64,000 bases of DNA from Obesumbacterium proteus. Lineage in GTDB: Bacteria > Pseudomonadota > Gammaproteobacteria > Enterobacterales > Enterobacteriaceae. The notes beneath the pieces are model-generated. The model saw only the letters and a program-made list of their open reading frames with translations, was not told where the DNA came from and ran no database searches. Where the stretch lies: assembly GCF_001586165.1 (NCBI RefSeq), contig NZ_CP014608.1:3906001-3970000 (forward strand). Reading direction: 5' to 3'. Position numbers and translations under genes: made by a program. Shown here piece after piece: positions 1 through 10,007 of the stretch; the first letter of the stretch is position 1, and every line of letters starts with the position of its first letter.

Positions 1-440
1 ATAAAATCGCTTTTCCCTTCACGCAGCGTGTTAACCGCGCTGTCCACGTCTATGGCTTCAACCGCGTAGGCAAAACGGCTCGGCATTTGCTTCACGATAG
101 AGGGCAACAGCCCTAACGATAATGAATGCGCAGCCGCTATCTTAATTTTATGCTCAATAAAATCGCTGCCGCCGCGTAGCTCGGTGAGGTTGCTTTCCAG
201 CTGCTGTAATAAATTTCGCACCTGCGAGTGAAATACCTTACCGGGTTCAGTCAACTGTAGGGGGGAAACTTCTCGGTTGAATAACTCAACGCCAGCGGCC
301 TGCTCTAAGGAACGAATTCGACGGCTGAAAGCGGGCTGCGACAGATTGCGCTTTACTGCGGCTTGAGAAAAATTGCGGCATTCTTCCAAGGTTAAAAAGT
401 CATACAGCCATTTCGTTTCAATATTGTGCACAATGCTCAT
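1..440 (-). CDS. hypT: HypT-like LysR-family transcriptional regulator (partial, C-terminus outside window)
   Basis: The visible 146 codons begin at ATG 440 and run off the left edge. They hold a LysR-type helix-turn-helix (NFSQAAVKRNLSQPAFSRRI, about residues 23-42), the linker helix, and the start of the effector domain. The sequence resembles E. coli HypT (YjiE), the hypochlorite-responsive regulator that is activated by methionine oxidation. The methionine matching HypT Met123 is present (KQMP, about residue 119). The N-terminus is four residues shorter than I recall for E. coli. In E. coli hypT is the neighbour of iadA-yjiG-yjiH, exactly as here, which supports the assignment. It points the same way as iadA, 78 bp upstream of the iadA stop... 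i.e. downstream of iadA in transcription order. Confidence 0.88.
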   Translation of the reverse strand, partial: MSIVHNIETKWLYDFLTLEECRNFSQAAVKRNLSQPAFSRRIRSLEQAAGVELFNREVSPLQLTEPGKVFHSQVRNLLQQLESNLTELRGGSDFIEHKIKIAAAHSLSLGLLPSIVKQMPSRFAYAVEAIDVDSAVNTLREGKSDF

Positions 441-518
441 CTCAATTCCTGTTGTCGCACCGAGTCTCTTCCCAAACATACTATTAGCATGAGGATCGGC
501 GCGACAACAGACAAACCG

Positions 519-1682
519 TTATTCGAAGGTACCTTTCACACAGGCTTTGCCCGCTTGTACCATCAAACGCCCGTGGGCATAAACCTGATGGATTGCCAGC
601 GCCGGTGTTAACACCACGAAATCAGCGTCTTTACCCACCGCTATTTCGCCTTTGCTTTCCAACCCAAGGAATTTTGCCACGCTGCGGGTAAAGGGAACTA
701 ACGCATCAGCAAGCGGCATATTTTGAACTTGAACCAATGCCACCAGCGTTTCTAACAGGCTCTCAAAGCCCGCCACGCCAATACCGGTGAGGTTGCCCTG
801 TGCATCAAAGACGGGCTGGCTGCCGTTACCGTCAGAACTCACAGAGAGCAAATCAAGCGCGACGCCTGAGTCTACGGCTCGCTTCACCGCCTGTGACGGC
901 GTGACGGGGCCAGGGATCCCGCTGGTGATATCGATATGCCCACCGTTTAAGGCAAACTCGATGGCGGCATCAAACAGGGTTTCACTGCGATTAACATGGG
1001 TCGGCAACAGCTTGCTCATGGGTACATCGCTGTTTTCCAAAATGGCGTAAAGCGGCGCTAACCCTTTTTTGCTGCTCCCCATATGAAAGACGCTGATGCC
1101 CGCTTTGTTACCCAGTAATCCGCCCACCCGTGACTGAGCCGCCATGTTCGCTAATGCGGCGTCATGCGGCGCTGAAGAGCGGTGATCGGATACCGCACAC
1201 TTAACGCCGATAACGCGATCGATCAATGCCACGTCGCGCTCAATGCTGCCGGTGATCGTCGGTGATGGAATGCTGTAGGCCCCCGTCAGCATGTAGGCGG
1301 TGATCCCTTCTTCGTTCAGCGCCCGTGTTTTTGCTAATAATGACTCCGGATGTCGCGTTACCGAATCGGTGCCGAGCAGGCCAATGGCCGTTGTGATGCC
1401 CGCTTCAACCAGCTTCGATAAACGCACTTCTGGCGTGCGCGTGGCTGGCCCTGCCTCACCGCCGCCGCCGATGAAATGAATATGCTGATCGATAAAACCG
1501 GGACAAAGTATCAAGCCGTTTAGATCGATAACCTTACAGTCGGGTAAAACATCGCTCGGGATCTGCGGAGCAACGGCCAATACCTTGCCGTAGGCCAATA
1601 AAACATCCTGCACACCCAATGACTGAGGTGCATAGACCTGAGCCCCACGTAACAACATAAATCCTGCGGAAGTTAAGTCCAT
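519..1682 (-). CDS. iadA: Isoaspartyl dipeptidase IadA
   Basis: A 387-residue amidohydrolase that cleaves beta-aspartyl (isoaspartyl) dipeptides released from damaged proteins. The metal-binding motif DQHIHFIGGGGEAGP lies at about residue 64 and the later metal-site segments SDHRS, FHMG, LPTHVNR and SSDGNGSQP follow in family order. The C-terminus (GKACVKGTFE) matches E. coli IadA, which is about 390 residues. It is the third gene of a minus-strand set yjiH-yjiG-iadA; the gap to yjiG is only 13 bp, so co-transcription is likely. The gene appears intact although yjiH upstream is frameshifted. Confidence 0.95.
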   Translation of the reverse strand: MDLTSAGFMLLRGAQVYAPQSLGVQDVLLAYGKVLAVAPQIPSDVLPDCKVIDLNGLILCPGFIDQHIHFIGGGGEAGPATRTPEVRLSKLVEAGITTAIGLLGTDSVTRHPESLLAKTRALNEEGITAYMLTGAYSIPSPTITGSIERDVALIDRVIGVKCAVSDHRSSAPHDAALANMAAQSRVGGLLGNKAGISVFHMGSSKKGLAPLYAILENSDVPMSKLLPTHVNRSETLFDAAIEFALNGGHIDITSGIPGPVTPSQAVKRAVDSGVALDLLSVSSDGNGSQPVFDAQGNLTGIGVAGFESLLETLVALVQVQNMPLADALVPFTRSVAKFLGLESKGEIAVGKDADFVVLTPALAIHQVYAHGRLMVQAGKACVKGTFE

Positions 1683-1695
1683 TTCCGGTTCCTCG

Positions 1696-2160
1696 TTATC
1701 TCACAATCAGTTGCATAACCCAGATCGACAGCAGTGAATTAATCACGCAGATGCCAATAATGTGGGGATAATATTTGGCGTTAACTTCAGCCGTACCGAG
1801 GCAGCGCCCGACGTTTTGTACCGGATTTCCCATTAGGTAAATAGCGGGTAATAACACAGTAACGTCATGTCCGCTAAGCGTTCCCGCCGTCACTAAACTG
1901 GCGGCAACGCCAACCGCACCGCCCATGCTCAGCAACGATGCCAGCAAAACCGTCGCGGCTTCACCGGGCAATCCCCATAGCGCCATTATCGGCTGACAAA
2001 CGTCGCCAACTAAAGTGAGTAATCCGGTAATTTTCAATGCTTGAATAATAACGAACGCCATCACCACGTTGGGCAGTAAATTCGTTGTTGCGATGGTAAA
2101 GCCACGCCGAGCGCCATCAATAAACATATCCATCACATTTTTACGTACTTGAGCCGTCAT
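1696..2160 (-). CDS. yjiG: YjiG inner membrane protein (nucleoside-recognition/Gate-type)
   Basis: This is a 154-residue very hydrophobic protein closely resembling E. coli YjiG (recalled 153 residues). The start is placed at ATG 2160 (MTAQVRKNVMDMF), matching the E. coli N-terminus; an open frame continues upstream to 2268 but that part belongs to the end of yjiH. The motif GNPVQNVGRCLGTAEVNAKYYPHI near residues 105-130 is characteristic of this family, which is related to the spore maturation SpmA/SpmB pair. It probably forms a membrane complex with YjiH. The linkage to iadA suggests a role in uptake or export of a peptide or amino acid derivative, but the substrate is unknown. Confidence 0.88.
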   Translation of the reverse strand: MTAQVRKNVMDMFIDGARRGFTIATTNLLPNVVMAFVIIQALKITGLLTLVGDVCQPIMALWGLPGEAATVLLASLLSMGGAVGVAASLVTAGTLSGHDVTVLLPAIYLMGNPVQNVGRCLGTAEVNAKYYPHIIGICVINSLLSIWVMQLIVR

Positions 2161-2164
2161 GGTT

Positions 2165-2844
2165 TTATTCCTTATTTTTGGCAACGCGCTGTTCGGCAAC
2201 ATTGATATATATCCGTAGGATGTTCGCACCGACAAATTTAAATAATAAAATAACGCCAAGTGGCACAATCACCGACGTTCCTAAAAAGGCAAATACGGCG
2301 ACGCCTGATGAAAATAGTTAGTAATAATGGCGCTTCCGCTGGTTTGATAGGCGGCAAAAATAACTTTTTCCTGCTCGGTGATTTCACCATCCTGAGCCAG
2401 TTCTTTGGTCATCCCTGCTGCTGCATCAGTATTTTGCAGGTTGGCAATCAGCGCCAGCGAGCAAATTCCAGGGATACCAAGCAAAGGGCGCAAGATGGGC
2501 GTCATGAGCTGCTGCGCGGCGCGCAGCCCACCGAGTCCATCAGTAACGGCAATAATGCCCAGCGATAAAATCACCGACGGCGCCAGCTCAAGCGCAAACA
2601 GAAAGCCATCTTTAGCGCCTGTCCCATTCACGCCTCGGAATGTTAATGCCGTCTTTGCGCTATCACCGTTTACATGCCCGAAGGAGCCATTAAGAACGGT
2701 AAAATCAAACACTCGCCACCAGCCGTCGCTGCCGGAAAACATACCCGAAAAGAAAATAATGGTGAGAAAAAATGAAAGGTAACCTACCCACGTGACTTTT
2801 ATTTTCTGGCTAGGTATTGCCAGTTCTGCTTCTTGGTTTGCCAT
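2165..2844 (-). pseudogene. yjiH: yjiH inner membrane protein gene, interrupted by a one-base frameshift
   Basis: The frame from ATG 2844 encodes 187 residues similar to E. coli YjiH up to SGSAIITNYF, then ends in an unrelated tail (HQASPYLPF). The next frame, from about 2308 down to a stop at 2165-2167, encodes the missing YjiH C-terminus (SGVAVFAFLGTSVIVPLG... ending AKNKE). The break sits at a run of four A (plus strand 2311-2314). One extra A there would restore a continuous protein of about 226 residues, the length I recall for E. coli YjiH (227). The corrected stop lies 4 bp from the yjiG start, giving the expected tight operon. The lesion may be real decay or a homopolymer sequencing error. 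Confidence 0.85.
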
Positions 2845-3133
2845 ATATTCCCTGCCCTGTGTTTACAAATATCCCCGCCATACTTGAAATTACCGTTTTA
2901 ATGCAATGCCAATTATTTGGGGTATAGATTAATAATGTTTATAACAATCTATTCTGCACTTCTTCGAGCGCTTAATAATTTAAATAGCATGGCCGGAAGA
3001 CCGATTTCGAACATAGCACGTGATGAATAATGCAGGAAAATGCAAGAATGGTTTTTGCTATGCAAAAAACGCATAGTGAGGGAAATAGCGATAAAAAAAC
3101 GCTCCGTGATAGGAGCGTTTTTATTTCACCGAA
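2845..3133. other. Intergenic region between yjiH and mepA
   Basis: This stretch should carry the promoter of the minus-strand yjiH-yjiG-iadA set near its left end, and it ends with the mepA terminator at 3093-3124. It is AT-rich around 2880-2990. I see no open frame with a plausible product. Confidence 0.5.
3093..3124 (-). terminator. Rho-independent terminator of aroC-mepA
   Basis: A perfect 8-bp stem AACGCTCC/GGAGCGTT with a 6-nt loop lies just past the mepA stop and is flanked by A and T runs. It is therefore usable on the minus strand after mepA. Confidence 0.85.
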
Positions 3134-3970
3134 TTAACCCGCAAAGTGGTTATCCAACAATGTCTGACACGATGGTGGCAATGGTGGCGGCGTTGATGGC
3201 CTTGACGGTTTACTGCCCGGAGGCGGTGGCTGGAACCAGCTTGCCAATTCCGCCCCACAGCCATCGCCAGCCGGTGGTGGCGTTTGGTCTTCGCACTCTA
3301 GGCTATTTGCCGGACAGCGCAAACGAACATGCATATGCGCGCGATGCGCAAACCAAGGTCGTACCTTGCGCAACCAATCACGGTCGCTGCCTGCGGTGTC
3401 ACACAGCTTTTGTTTAATCGCTGGATTAACAAAAATGCGCGTCACCTCGTTATCTTTGGCCGCCAGCTTAATCAGCTCACCGGTTTCAGGACGCCACTGT
3501 GATGGGATCACGTTGCGGCCATTCACCGCCACTAAATCAATCGGCGTTGGCTTCAAAAGCTGTTGCTGGCTCCAGCGCTGTTTAGGCAACTGTAGCCAAA
3601 TATCAACGTCTAAGCCAGATTGGTGACTCGCATGGCCGCCGTTGAAACGCCCACCGGCAGGCATCGCCATATCACCAATCAGCAGCGTCCCCATTTGGCG
3701 TTGATTCACTTCTCCCGCCAAACGGTTAATAAACGCTAATAAATCTGGATGACCATAATAGCGGTGCTGATCGGGACGCATCACCTGATAGTCATTGGCC
3801 TGTAGCGGGAGCGGATTAGCCCCCACGATGCAGCCATTAGCAAAGCCGCCAATCGCCTGTGCCGTTCCCTGCACGGGCTGGGTAATTTGCTGCCACGGTG
3901 TAAGCGCCATCGCTTGTGCGCTGACCGCCAACGCAAACAAGCCCGCCATGTAATGCTTCATTCTTTGCAT
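3134..3970 (-). CDS. mepA: Murein endopeptidase MepA (penicillin-insensitive)
   Basis: A periplasmic LAS-type metallopeptidase that cuts D-alanyl-meso-diaminopimelyl cross-links in peptidoglycan. A signal peptide ([19 protein letters not shown]) precedes the mature start LTPW. Zinc ligand motifs are visible: [15 protein letters not shown] with the His and Asp of the HxxxxxxD signature, and HRAHMHVRL toward the C-terminus. Six cysteines in [27 protein letters not shown] and SCQTL match the disulfide pattern of E. coli MepA. ATG 3970 is preferred, with ATG 3961 as an alternative; an upstream TTG at 3979 is less likely. It follows aroC by 37 bp in the order aroC-mepA seen in E. coli. Confidence 0.95.
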   Translation of the reverse strand: MQRMKHYMAGLFALAVSAQAMALTPWQQITQPVQGTAQAIGGFANGCIVGANPLPLQANDYQVMRPDQHRYYGHPDLLAFINRLAGEVNQRQMGTLLIGDMAMPAGGRFNGGHASHQSGLDVDIWLQLPKQRWSQQQLLKPTPIDLVAVNGRNVIPSQWRPETGELIKLAAKDNEVTRIFVNPAIKQKLCDTAGSDRDWLRKVRPWFAHRAHMHVRLRCPANSLECEDQTPPPAGDGCGAELASWFQPPPPGSKPSRPSTPPPLPPSCQTLLDNHFAG

Positions 3971-4007
3971 AAAAGACAACCCATCATCAAAATGAGCCCA
4001 AGGCCAT

Positions 4008-5093
4008 TTAGAAACGAGGAACGTTAGAAATCACATCCCCACACTGCGCACGTTGGCGCAGCAAATGATCCATCAGCACGATCGCCATCATCGCTTCCGC
4101 AATCGGCACCGCACGGATCCCAACGCAGGGATCGTGACGTCCACGCGTCACCATTTCAACGGCTTCGCCTTGGCGATTGATGGTTTTGCCCGGAACCATG
4201 ATGCTAGACGTCGGCTTTAAGGCTAAGTGCGCAACAATATCCTGTCCGCTGCTAATGCCGCCCAAAATACCGCCAGCATGATTGCTTTGGAAACCTTCCG
4301 GCGTAATTTCATCGCGATTTTCACTGCCGCGCTTGTTCACAACCGCAAAACCATCGCCAATTTCTACGCCTTTCACCGCATTGATGCTCATCAGCGCATG
4401 GGCCAAATCCGCATCTAAGCGATCGAATACCGGTTCGCCTAGACCCACTGGGACTTGTTCCGCAACCACGGTCACTTTAGCCCCGATGGAGTCGCCCTCT
4501 TTTTTCAGCGCTCGCATCAGTTCATCTAAATTTTCTAACTGAGAAGGATCGGGACAGAAGAACGGGTTTTGTTCTACCTGTTCCCAATCTTTGATTTCAC
4601 AGGTGATATCACCCATCTGAGTCAGGCAGCCACGGATCTGTACGCCGTATTTCTCTTTTAAGTATTTTTTGGCAATCGCCCCTGCGGCAACGCGCATCGC
4701 AGTTTCACGCGCAGAAGAACGACCGCCACCGCGGTAATCACGCGTACCGTATTTTTGTTCGTAGGTATAATCCGCATGGCCCGGACGGAATAAGTCTTTG
4801 ATAGCACCGTAATCTTGCGAACGCTGATCGGTATTTTCAATCATTAGCCCAATGCTGGTGCCGGTGGTAATACCGTCAAACACCCCAGAAAGAATACGGA
4901 CCTGATCGGGTTCACGGCGTTGCGTGGTGTAACGCGAAGTTCCTGGACGGCGGCGATCTAAATCGTGCTGGAGATCGGCTTCGGTCAACGGAATACCCGG
5001 CGGCACGCCGTCAACGATACAGCCCAATGCGATACCATGTGATTCACCGAACGTGGTGACACGGAAAAATTGCCCAATGCTATTGCCTGCCAT
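4008..5093 (-). CDS. aroC: Chorismate synthase
   Basis: The 361-residue product matches the full family length. It converts 5-enolpyruvylshikimate-3-phosphate to chorismate with reduced FMN, the last step of the shikimate pathway, in the cytoplasm. The signature segments GESHG (residue about 16), the [19 protein letters not shown] loop near 47, and the [11 protein letters not shown] motif near 123 are all present, as is the C-terminal [18 protein letters not shown] segment. The start ATG 5093 has AGGAG about 8 nt upstream. It is followed by mepA. Confidence 0.98.
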   Translation of the reverse strand: MAGNSIGQFFRVTTFGESHGIALGCIVDGVPPGIPLTEADLQHDLDRRRPGTSRYTTQRREPDQVRILSGVFDGITTGTSIGLMIENTDQRSQDYGAIKDLFRPGHADYTYEQKYGTRDYRGGGRSSARETAMRVAAGAIAKKYLKEKYGVQIRGCLTQMGDITCEIKDWEQVEQNPFFCPDPSQLENLDELMRALKKEGDSIGAKVTVVAEQVPVGLGEPVFDRLDADLAHALMSINAVKGVEIGDGFAVVNKRGSENRDEITPEGFQSNHAGGILGGISSGQDIVAHLALKPTSSIMVPGKTINRQGEAVEMVTRGRHDPCVGIRAVPIAEAMMAIVLMDHLLRQRAQCGDVISNVPRF

Positions 5094-5230
5094 GCGCGGC
5101 TCCTTAGCGTTGTTTTCTGACTTGCAGATGAATGTTGTGTTTTAGTGTCATGAATCGCGCAGGATTTCTCAGCCTCTACCCTTCACAAGACGAGACGTAT
5201 ACCTGCACGATTTGCACGCGTAACCTGTTT

Positions 5231-6163
5231 CTACGAACGGTAGAGCGCGAAGTGCGGTGCACAGTCGATCAGTTGCTGTTTGGTCAGCATAAAGACGCCG
5301 TCGCCGCCGTTTTCAAACTCTAACCAGACAAATGGAATATCTGGGTACTGATCCATCAGGTGAACCATGCTGTTACCCACTTCGCAAATCAGCACGCCAT
5401 CATCGGTAAGATAATCAGGCGCACAGGCCAGAATGCGACGCGTCAGTTTCAGTCCATCGCTGCCCGCGGCCAAGCCCAGTTCTGGCTCGAAGCGGAACTC
5501 TTCCGGTAGATCCGACATATCTTCTTCATCCACATACGGCGGATTGGTGACGATCAGATCGTATTGCAGCGGAGGCAGTTCGCGGAATAGATCGGAGCGG
5601 ATCGGCGTAACGCTTTGATCCAGACCATGCTCCTGAATATTTTGCTCGGTGACAGACAGCACGTCCGTTGAAATATCGACGGCGTCAACTTCGGCTTCTG
5701 GGAATGCATAGGCGCAAGCAATCGCAATGCAGCCGCTGCCGGTGCACATATCTAAAATATGGCTTGGGTTATGGTCGATAATGCCGCTGAAACGGTTGTC
5801 GATCAGTTCACCAATTGGAGAACGCGGAACCAGCACGCGCTCATCCACATAGAATTCATGCCCGCAGAACCACGCTTTGTTGGTCAGATAGGCAACCGGA
5901 ATACGGTCGTTAACGCGACGGATCACGCGCTCAACGATGCGATGACGTTCGCTCAGCGTCAGACGCGCAGAACGCATATCTTCGGGAATATCCATTGGCA
6001 GGTATAAGGTCGGCAGCACCAGCTGCACGGCTTCGTCCCACGGATTATCAGTGCCGTGACCATAGTAGATATTCGCTGCATTAAAACGACTGACGGTCCA
6101 GCGCAGCATATCTTGAATGGTGTGCAGCTCATTCACCGCTTCATCGACGAAAATCTTGTCCAA
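5231..6163 (-). CDS. prmB: PrmB, ribosomal protein L3 glutamine N5-methyltransferase
   Basis: A SAM-dependent methyltransferase that modifies a glutamine of ribosomal protein uL3. Motif [19 protein letters not shown] and the catalytic NPPY (in [11 protein letters not shown]) identify the PrmB/HemK family, and the N-terminal block [21 protein letters not shown] is PrmB-specific. I place the start at TTG 6163, preceded by GGAGG with 4-nt spacing. That gives 310 residues, equal to E. coli PrmB; the longer frame to ATG 6208 adds a non-conserved 15-residue extension ([14 protein letters not shown]). It is 137 bp upstream of aroC in the same direction and divergent from smrB. Confidence 0.95.
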   Translation of the reverse strand: MDKIFVDEAVNELHTIQDMLRWTVSRFNAANIYYGHGTDNPWDEAVQLVLPTLYLPMDIPEDMRSARLTLSERHRIVERVIRRVNDRIPVAYLTNKAWFCGHEFYVDERVLVPRSPIGELIDNRFSGIIDHNPSHILDMCTGSGCIAIACAYAFPEAEVDAVDISTDVLSVTEQNIQEHGLDQSVTPIRSDLFRELPPLQYDLIVTNPPYVDEEDMSDLPEEFRFEPELGLAAGSDGLKLTRRILACAPDYLTDDGVLICEVGNSMVHLMDQYPDIPFVWLEFENGGDGVFMLTKQQLIDCAPHFALYRS

Positions 6164-6405
6164 ATTAGCCTCCAACAGACCTGTTCTTCGACCCCATGCG
6201 CGCCGCAAAAGCGGTCATGAAGTCTCAATAATGAGAAAAGTAAGCAATCCCGTAGTTTGCCATGAAGAGCCCCACAAATCAGCAGGAATATAGCTGGCAT
6301 GGATATGAGCACCTATCGCTGTGGAAAGATTGGTGACGAGTTTTTCTTAGATGCTGCGTGAAGTTTAGATACACTACGCGTAAGAGTGACTAAGGCAGAT
6401 TAATA
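6164..6405. promoter_or_regulatory. Divergent prmB/smrB intergenic region
   Basis: The 242-bp gap separates two divergent genes and must contain both promoters. I see no convincing operator or open frame in it. Confidence 0.4.
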
Positions 6406-6948
6406 ATGAAGAAAAATAAAACAATCAGCGGTGAAGATGCCGCCCTTTTTCGTGAGTCCATCAGTGGAGCACGTAAGATCGCGCAAGACACCGTGGTACA
6501 CAAGCCTAAGCGCAGCACACGCCAAATAGCGCCAGAAAAAATGCTGCAAGAGCAAATTGATGCCAGCTTCTATTTCTCAGATGAATTTCAACCACAGCTG
6601 GATAGCGAAGGGCCAATGCGTTATATCCGCCCCGATGCCAGTCATTTTGAGCTTAAAAAGCTGCGGCGCGGAGATTATTCACCCGAGCTATTTTTAGATT
6701 TGCATGGCTTAACACAGCTACAGGCAAAGCAGGAACTGGGCGCGCTGATCGCGGCGTGTCGGCGGGAACATGTGCATTGCGCCTGCGTCATGCACGGTCA
6801 CGGCAAACATATTCTTAAACAACAAACGCCGCTTTGGCTCGCTCAACATCCAGACGTAGTCGCCTTTCACCAAGCGTCTCGTGAATGGGGCGGCGATGCG
6901 GCATTGTTAGTATTGATTGAAATTGATGAGCGGGAAGAACGTCGGTAA
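6406..6948 (+). CDS. smrB: SmrB, ribosome-rescue endonuclease (Smr domain)
   Basis: The 180-residue protein aligns along its whole length with E. coli SmrB (183 residues), which cleaves mRNA between collided ribosomes. The Smr domain covers about residues 95-175 and contains the signature [15 protein letters not shown] and the glycine-rich [16 protein letters not shown], followed by [11 protein letters not shown]. The basic N-terminal part is the ribosome-binding region in the family. It is transcribed away from prmB and converges on sixA. Confidence 0.95.
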   Translation: MKKNKTISGEDAALFRESISGARKIAQDTVVHKPKRSTRQIAPEKMLQEQIDASFYFSDEFQPQLDSEGPMRYIRPDASHFELKKLRRGDYSPELFLDLHGLTQLQAKQELGALIAACRREHVHCACVMHGHGKHILKQQTPLWLAQHPDVVAFHQASREWGGDAALLVLIEIDEREERR

Positions 6949-6956
6949 TCGATGGG

Positions 6957-6978
6957 TGTGGCGGCGATAACCGCCACA
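6957..6978. terminator. Hairpin between convergent smrB and sixA
   Basis: TGTGGCGG and CCGCCACA form a perfect 8-bp stem with a 6-nt loop, placed between the stops of the two convergent genes. There is no strong T tract, so the terminator role is inferred from position. Confidence 0.5.
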
Positions 6979-6996
6979 TTGCCAAAACGAGCAGCG

Positions 6997-7479
6997 TTAA
7001 ACTTTCGCCATGACCTGCGCAGGCCCAACCTGCCAGTCAAATACGCCACGTTCGGTGTTAATGTCAAAAGAGACACCGGCAATCGCAGACGTTGCAAACA
7101 TCGGCGGAGCTTCTTCTGGGCAGAGCTCAGAAACCAAGTAGCCAACCAAGGGCAGGTGCGAAATCACTAATACGCTGCCGACACCGGTTTTCGCTAACGC
7201 TTCCAGATAGCATCCGACCATAGCGGGATCGCCGCCTGGCGTGAGCTCTGGCATCACCTCAACATTTTCAGGTAAGGCTAAGCCTTCACGTACTGCCGCC
7301 AGCGTTTGCTGGGCGCGCAGATAAGGGCTCACTAACACCTTTTCAATTTTGCATGATTGCGTCTGTAGCCAAGCGGCCATACAGACTGATTCATCGTGAC
7401 CACGGGTTGTCAGAGGCCTAATTGAATCGCTAGCTGCTTCAAGAGCGGCCTCACCATGACGCATAATAAAAACTTGCAT
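6997..7479 (-). CDS. sixA: SixA phosphohistidine phosphatase
   Basis: The 160-residue protein belongs to the histidine phosphatase branch with the RHG motif at the very N-terminus (MQVFIMRHGEAALEA) and the second histidine in VLVISHLPLVGYL. E. coli SixA is 161 residues. It removes phosphate from histidine phosphocarriers, shown for the NPr protein of the nitrogen PTS and earlier proposed for ArcB. It is flanked by smrB and fadJ as in E. coli. Confidence 0.95.
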   Translation of the reverse strand: MQVFIMRHGEAALEAASDSIRPLTTRGHDESVCMAAWLQTQSCKIEKVLVSPYLRAQQTLAAVREGLALPENVEVMPELTPGGDPAMVGCYLEALAKTGVGSVLVISHLPLVGYLVSELCPEEAPPMFATSAIAGVSFDINTERGVFDWQVGPAQVMAKV

Positions 7480-7859
7480 ATTGCACCGCTATTGTTGGCT
7501 GAATCCTGCACCGCCAGGCCAAAGGGCATTTGGCGGTCGGGCATTCTGCCTGATTCGACACAGAATTAACACGCTAATTTTACCGCGCGTTAGTCACGCA
7601 GACTGAAAACATCCACGTGGGTATTGATAACAACACACATAACTGCTGTTTATCTTTTATCCAATATCTAAATATACTACGAAACGCCGTTCGGCGCATC
7701 AGCACACCGATAGCGTCAGTCCAAGGCCGTAAATTACCTTGCACAGAATTGCCTGTACAGAGGCAAACAGTGAAAGAGTTGCAAGCAGTGATCAGCCTCT
7801 CATTCCCAGATAAATGCTTGCAACCAAGCAACATGCCGTTCTATATGAAACCCTACGAG
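7480..7859. other. Intergenic region between fadJ and sixA
   Basis: The 380-bp stretch lies upstream of sixA and downstream of fadJ, both minus strand. It should carry the sixA promoter. Open frames on either strand here have no recognisable product, and I see no RNA gene or strong terminator. Confidence 0.35.
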
Positions 7860-10007
7860 TTACGAATAAAAGCGCTGATTTTGCTCATTCATGCGCAACA
7901 ATCTCTCGCACGGAGTGAAATGTGCTCCATGGCGCACACTGAGCGTTTGCAATACCTCAACCACGTTATCAATGCCTAAACGATCCATATAACGGAACGG
8001 TCCCCCTAAGAACGGTGGGAAACCGATGCCAAAAACGGCACCAATATCGCCGTCTCTGGCGCTGCGAATAATCCCTTCATCCAAACAGCGGGCGGCTTCA
8101 TTGAGCATCAGCATCACGCAACGCTGAAAAATATCAGCGTCACTCATTTGTGGTTTTGGCGTCACACCGAGCAATGAATAAACTGAGCTATCAACCTCTT
8201 TCTTGCCCTTTTTCCCTTTGGCTTTATAGAGATAAAAACCGCGTCCGTTCTTACGCCCTTTACGATTATCTTTAATCAAGGCGTCAAACGCCGCGGGTGC
8301 CGCAAAGCGCTCCCCTAGTTCTGCCACCAGAATGGGAATGATTTTGGTACCCACGTCGATACCCACTTCGTCCAACAACGCAAATGGCCCCACAGGGAAG
8401 CCGCCTTTCAGCATCGCCTGATCGATTCCATTGATGGACTCCCCTTCTAATAAACAGCGTGCCGCTTCGCTGATATAGGGAGCCAAAATACGGTTTACGT
8501 AAAAACCGGCGCGATCGCCGACGACAATCGCCGTTTTGCCCTGCTTCTGCGCTAACGCCACCGTGGTCGCAATAGTTTGCTCGCTGGTTCCGGCATGAGG
8601 GATCACTTCCACCAGCGGCATTTTGTCTACCGGACTGAAATAGTGCAGGCCAATCACCTGCTCGGGTCGCTGTGCCTGCGCCGCAATCTGACTAATCGGC
8701 AACGATGACGTATTCGAGGCAAAAACAGTATGCGGGGCACCATATTGTTCAATATCAGCCACCATTTGCTGTTTGAGTTTCAGATCCTCAAACACCGCCT
8801 CGATCACCACGTCCATCTGATTAAATCCGCTGTAATCCGTGCAGCCAGATAGCAATTGCATCTGCTTTTGTCTTTCGGCCGGACGCATGCGGCGGGCGCG
8901 AACCCGCTTGGTCAGCGTATCCCAGCTGTAGCTGAGTGCATGGCTAATTCCCTGCTCGCTAATATCTTTGATACGAACCGGCAGTCCGCCGCGCGTGGCC
9001 GTAACGCAGGCGATACCACCGCCCATCAACCCACCGCCTAATACGCCGATATGACGTAGTTCATGCGGTTTCGCAGCACCGCCTGCCTCTTTTTTCAGCG
9101 ACGTCGAAGCAAAGAACAGGCTGCGTAACGCCGCAGATTCTGGCGTCATCACCAGCTCACCAAACGCCTTCGCTTCGGCTTCATAACCGCTGGCGCTACC
9201 GTGTTCTAATCCTTGGCGCACCACCTGAATGATTTTTTCCGCCGCCGGATAGTTGCCCTGCGTTTTGGCTAAGGTTTTCTTGTGCACGATGCTAAACAGC
9301 AACGAACGCCCTAATGGCCCGTTAAGCAGACGTTCGATGACTGGCAGTTCAGGGCGAGTACGCCATCCCTGACGCGCCAGTTGGATCGCGCTTTGCAACA
9401 GAATCGAAGCCGGAACGGCGTCATCGACCAACCCCATTTTCAATGCCTGTTTCGCACGCACATGCCTACCGGTCAGCATCAAATCTAAGGCCTGCGAAGC
9501 GCCAATCAAACGCGGCAATCGCTGAGTGCCGCCAGAGCCCGGTAGCAAACCAAGCTGCACTTCAGGCAGTCCTAGCGCGGTTTTATCATCCAGTGAACAA
9601 ATCCGACGGTGGCAGGCTAATGCCAACTCCAAGCCGCCGCCTAAGCAAGCACCGTGGATCGCTGCGACCACAGGAATAGAAAGCGCGGCGATCTTCGCCA
9701 GCGTAACCTGCCCTTTTTGCGCCAGTGAACGCGCCTGCTGCTCGCTTTGGCAGGCATCAAGCATGGTGATATCTGCACCGGCGATGAATGAGTCCGGCTT
9801 TCCAGAAATAATCACAATGCCCTGTAACTTGTGCGTTTGCGCCTGCTGCAACACGTCTTCGATCTGCTGCACAAATTCTGCTTTAAGCGTATTCACGCGC
9901 TCGCCGGGAACATCGATGGTAATCACACCGATATCATTGTCTACCACGCTAAAACGAAAAGCGCTCGGCTGAGTGTCTTGCATGGCGAGGTTTTCCTGAG
10001 CTGACAT
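7860..10007 (-). CDS. fadJ: FadJ, fatty-acid oxidation complex alpha subunit (anaerobic)
   Basis: A 715-residue bifunctional enoyl-CoA hydratase / 3-hydroxyacyl-CoA dehydrogenase of the anaerobic beta-oxidation cycle. The N-terminal crotonase domain (about 15-190) has the oxyanion-hole segments SFIAGADI and [16 protein letters not shown]. The NAD-binding motif [13 protein letters not shown] lies at about residue 322, followed by the dehydrogenase segments [25 protein letters not shown] and [15 protein letters not shown]. It overlaps the fadI stop by one base (TAATG), so the two subunits are translationally coupled. The protein is full length. Confidence 0.97.
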   Translation of the reverse strand: MSAQENLAMQDTQPSAFRFSVVDNDIGVITIDVPGERVNTLKAEFVQQIEDVLQQAQTHKLQGIVIISGKPDSFIAGADITMLDACQSEQQARSLAQKGQVTLAKIAALSIPVVAAIHGACLGGGLELALACHRRICSLDDKTALGLPEVQLGLLPGSGGTQRLPRLIGASQALDLMLTGRHVRAKQALKMGLVDDAVPASILLQSAIQLARQGWRTRPELPVIERLLNGPLGRSLLFSIVHKKTLAKTQGNYPAAEKIIQVVRQGLEHGSASGYEAEAKAFGELVMTPESAALRSLFFASTSLKKEAGGAAKPHELRHIGVLGGGLMGGGIACVTATRGGLPVRIKDISEQGISHALSYSWDTLTKRVRARRMRPAERQKQMQLLSGCTDYSGFNQMDVVIEAVFEDLKLKQQMVADIEQYGAPHTVFASNTSSLPISQIAAQAQRPEQVIGLHYFSPVDKMPLVEVIPHAGTSEQTIATTVALAQKQGKTAIVVGDRAGFYVNRILAPYISEAARCLLEGESINGIDQAMLKGGFPVGPFALLDEVGIDVGTKIIPILVAELGERFAAPAAFDALIKDNRKGRKNGRGFYLYKAKGKKGKKEVDSSVYSLLGVTPKPQMSDADIFQRCVMLMLNEAARCLDEGIIRSARDGDIGAVFGIGFPPFLGGPFRYMDRLGIDNVVEVLQTLSVRHGAHFTPCERLLRMNEQNQRFYS

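Noticed and set aside
6164..6208. Longer PrmB beginning at ATG 6208
   Set aside because: The extra 15 residues are not conserved; TTG 6163 with GGAGG gives exactly the family length.
7580..7979. Open frames in the sixA-fadJ gap
   Set aside because: They have no recognisable product and overlap the fadJ 3' end; the gap is better treated as non-coding.
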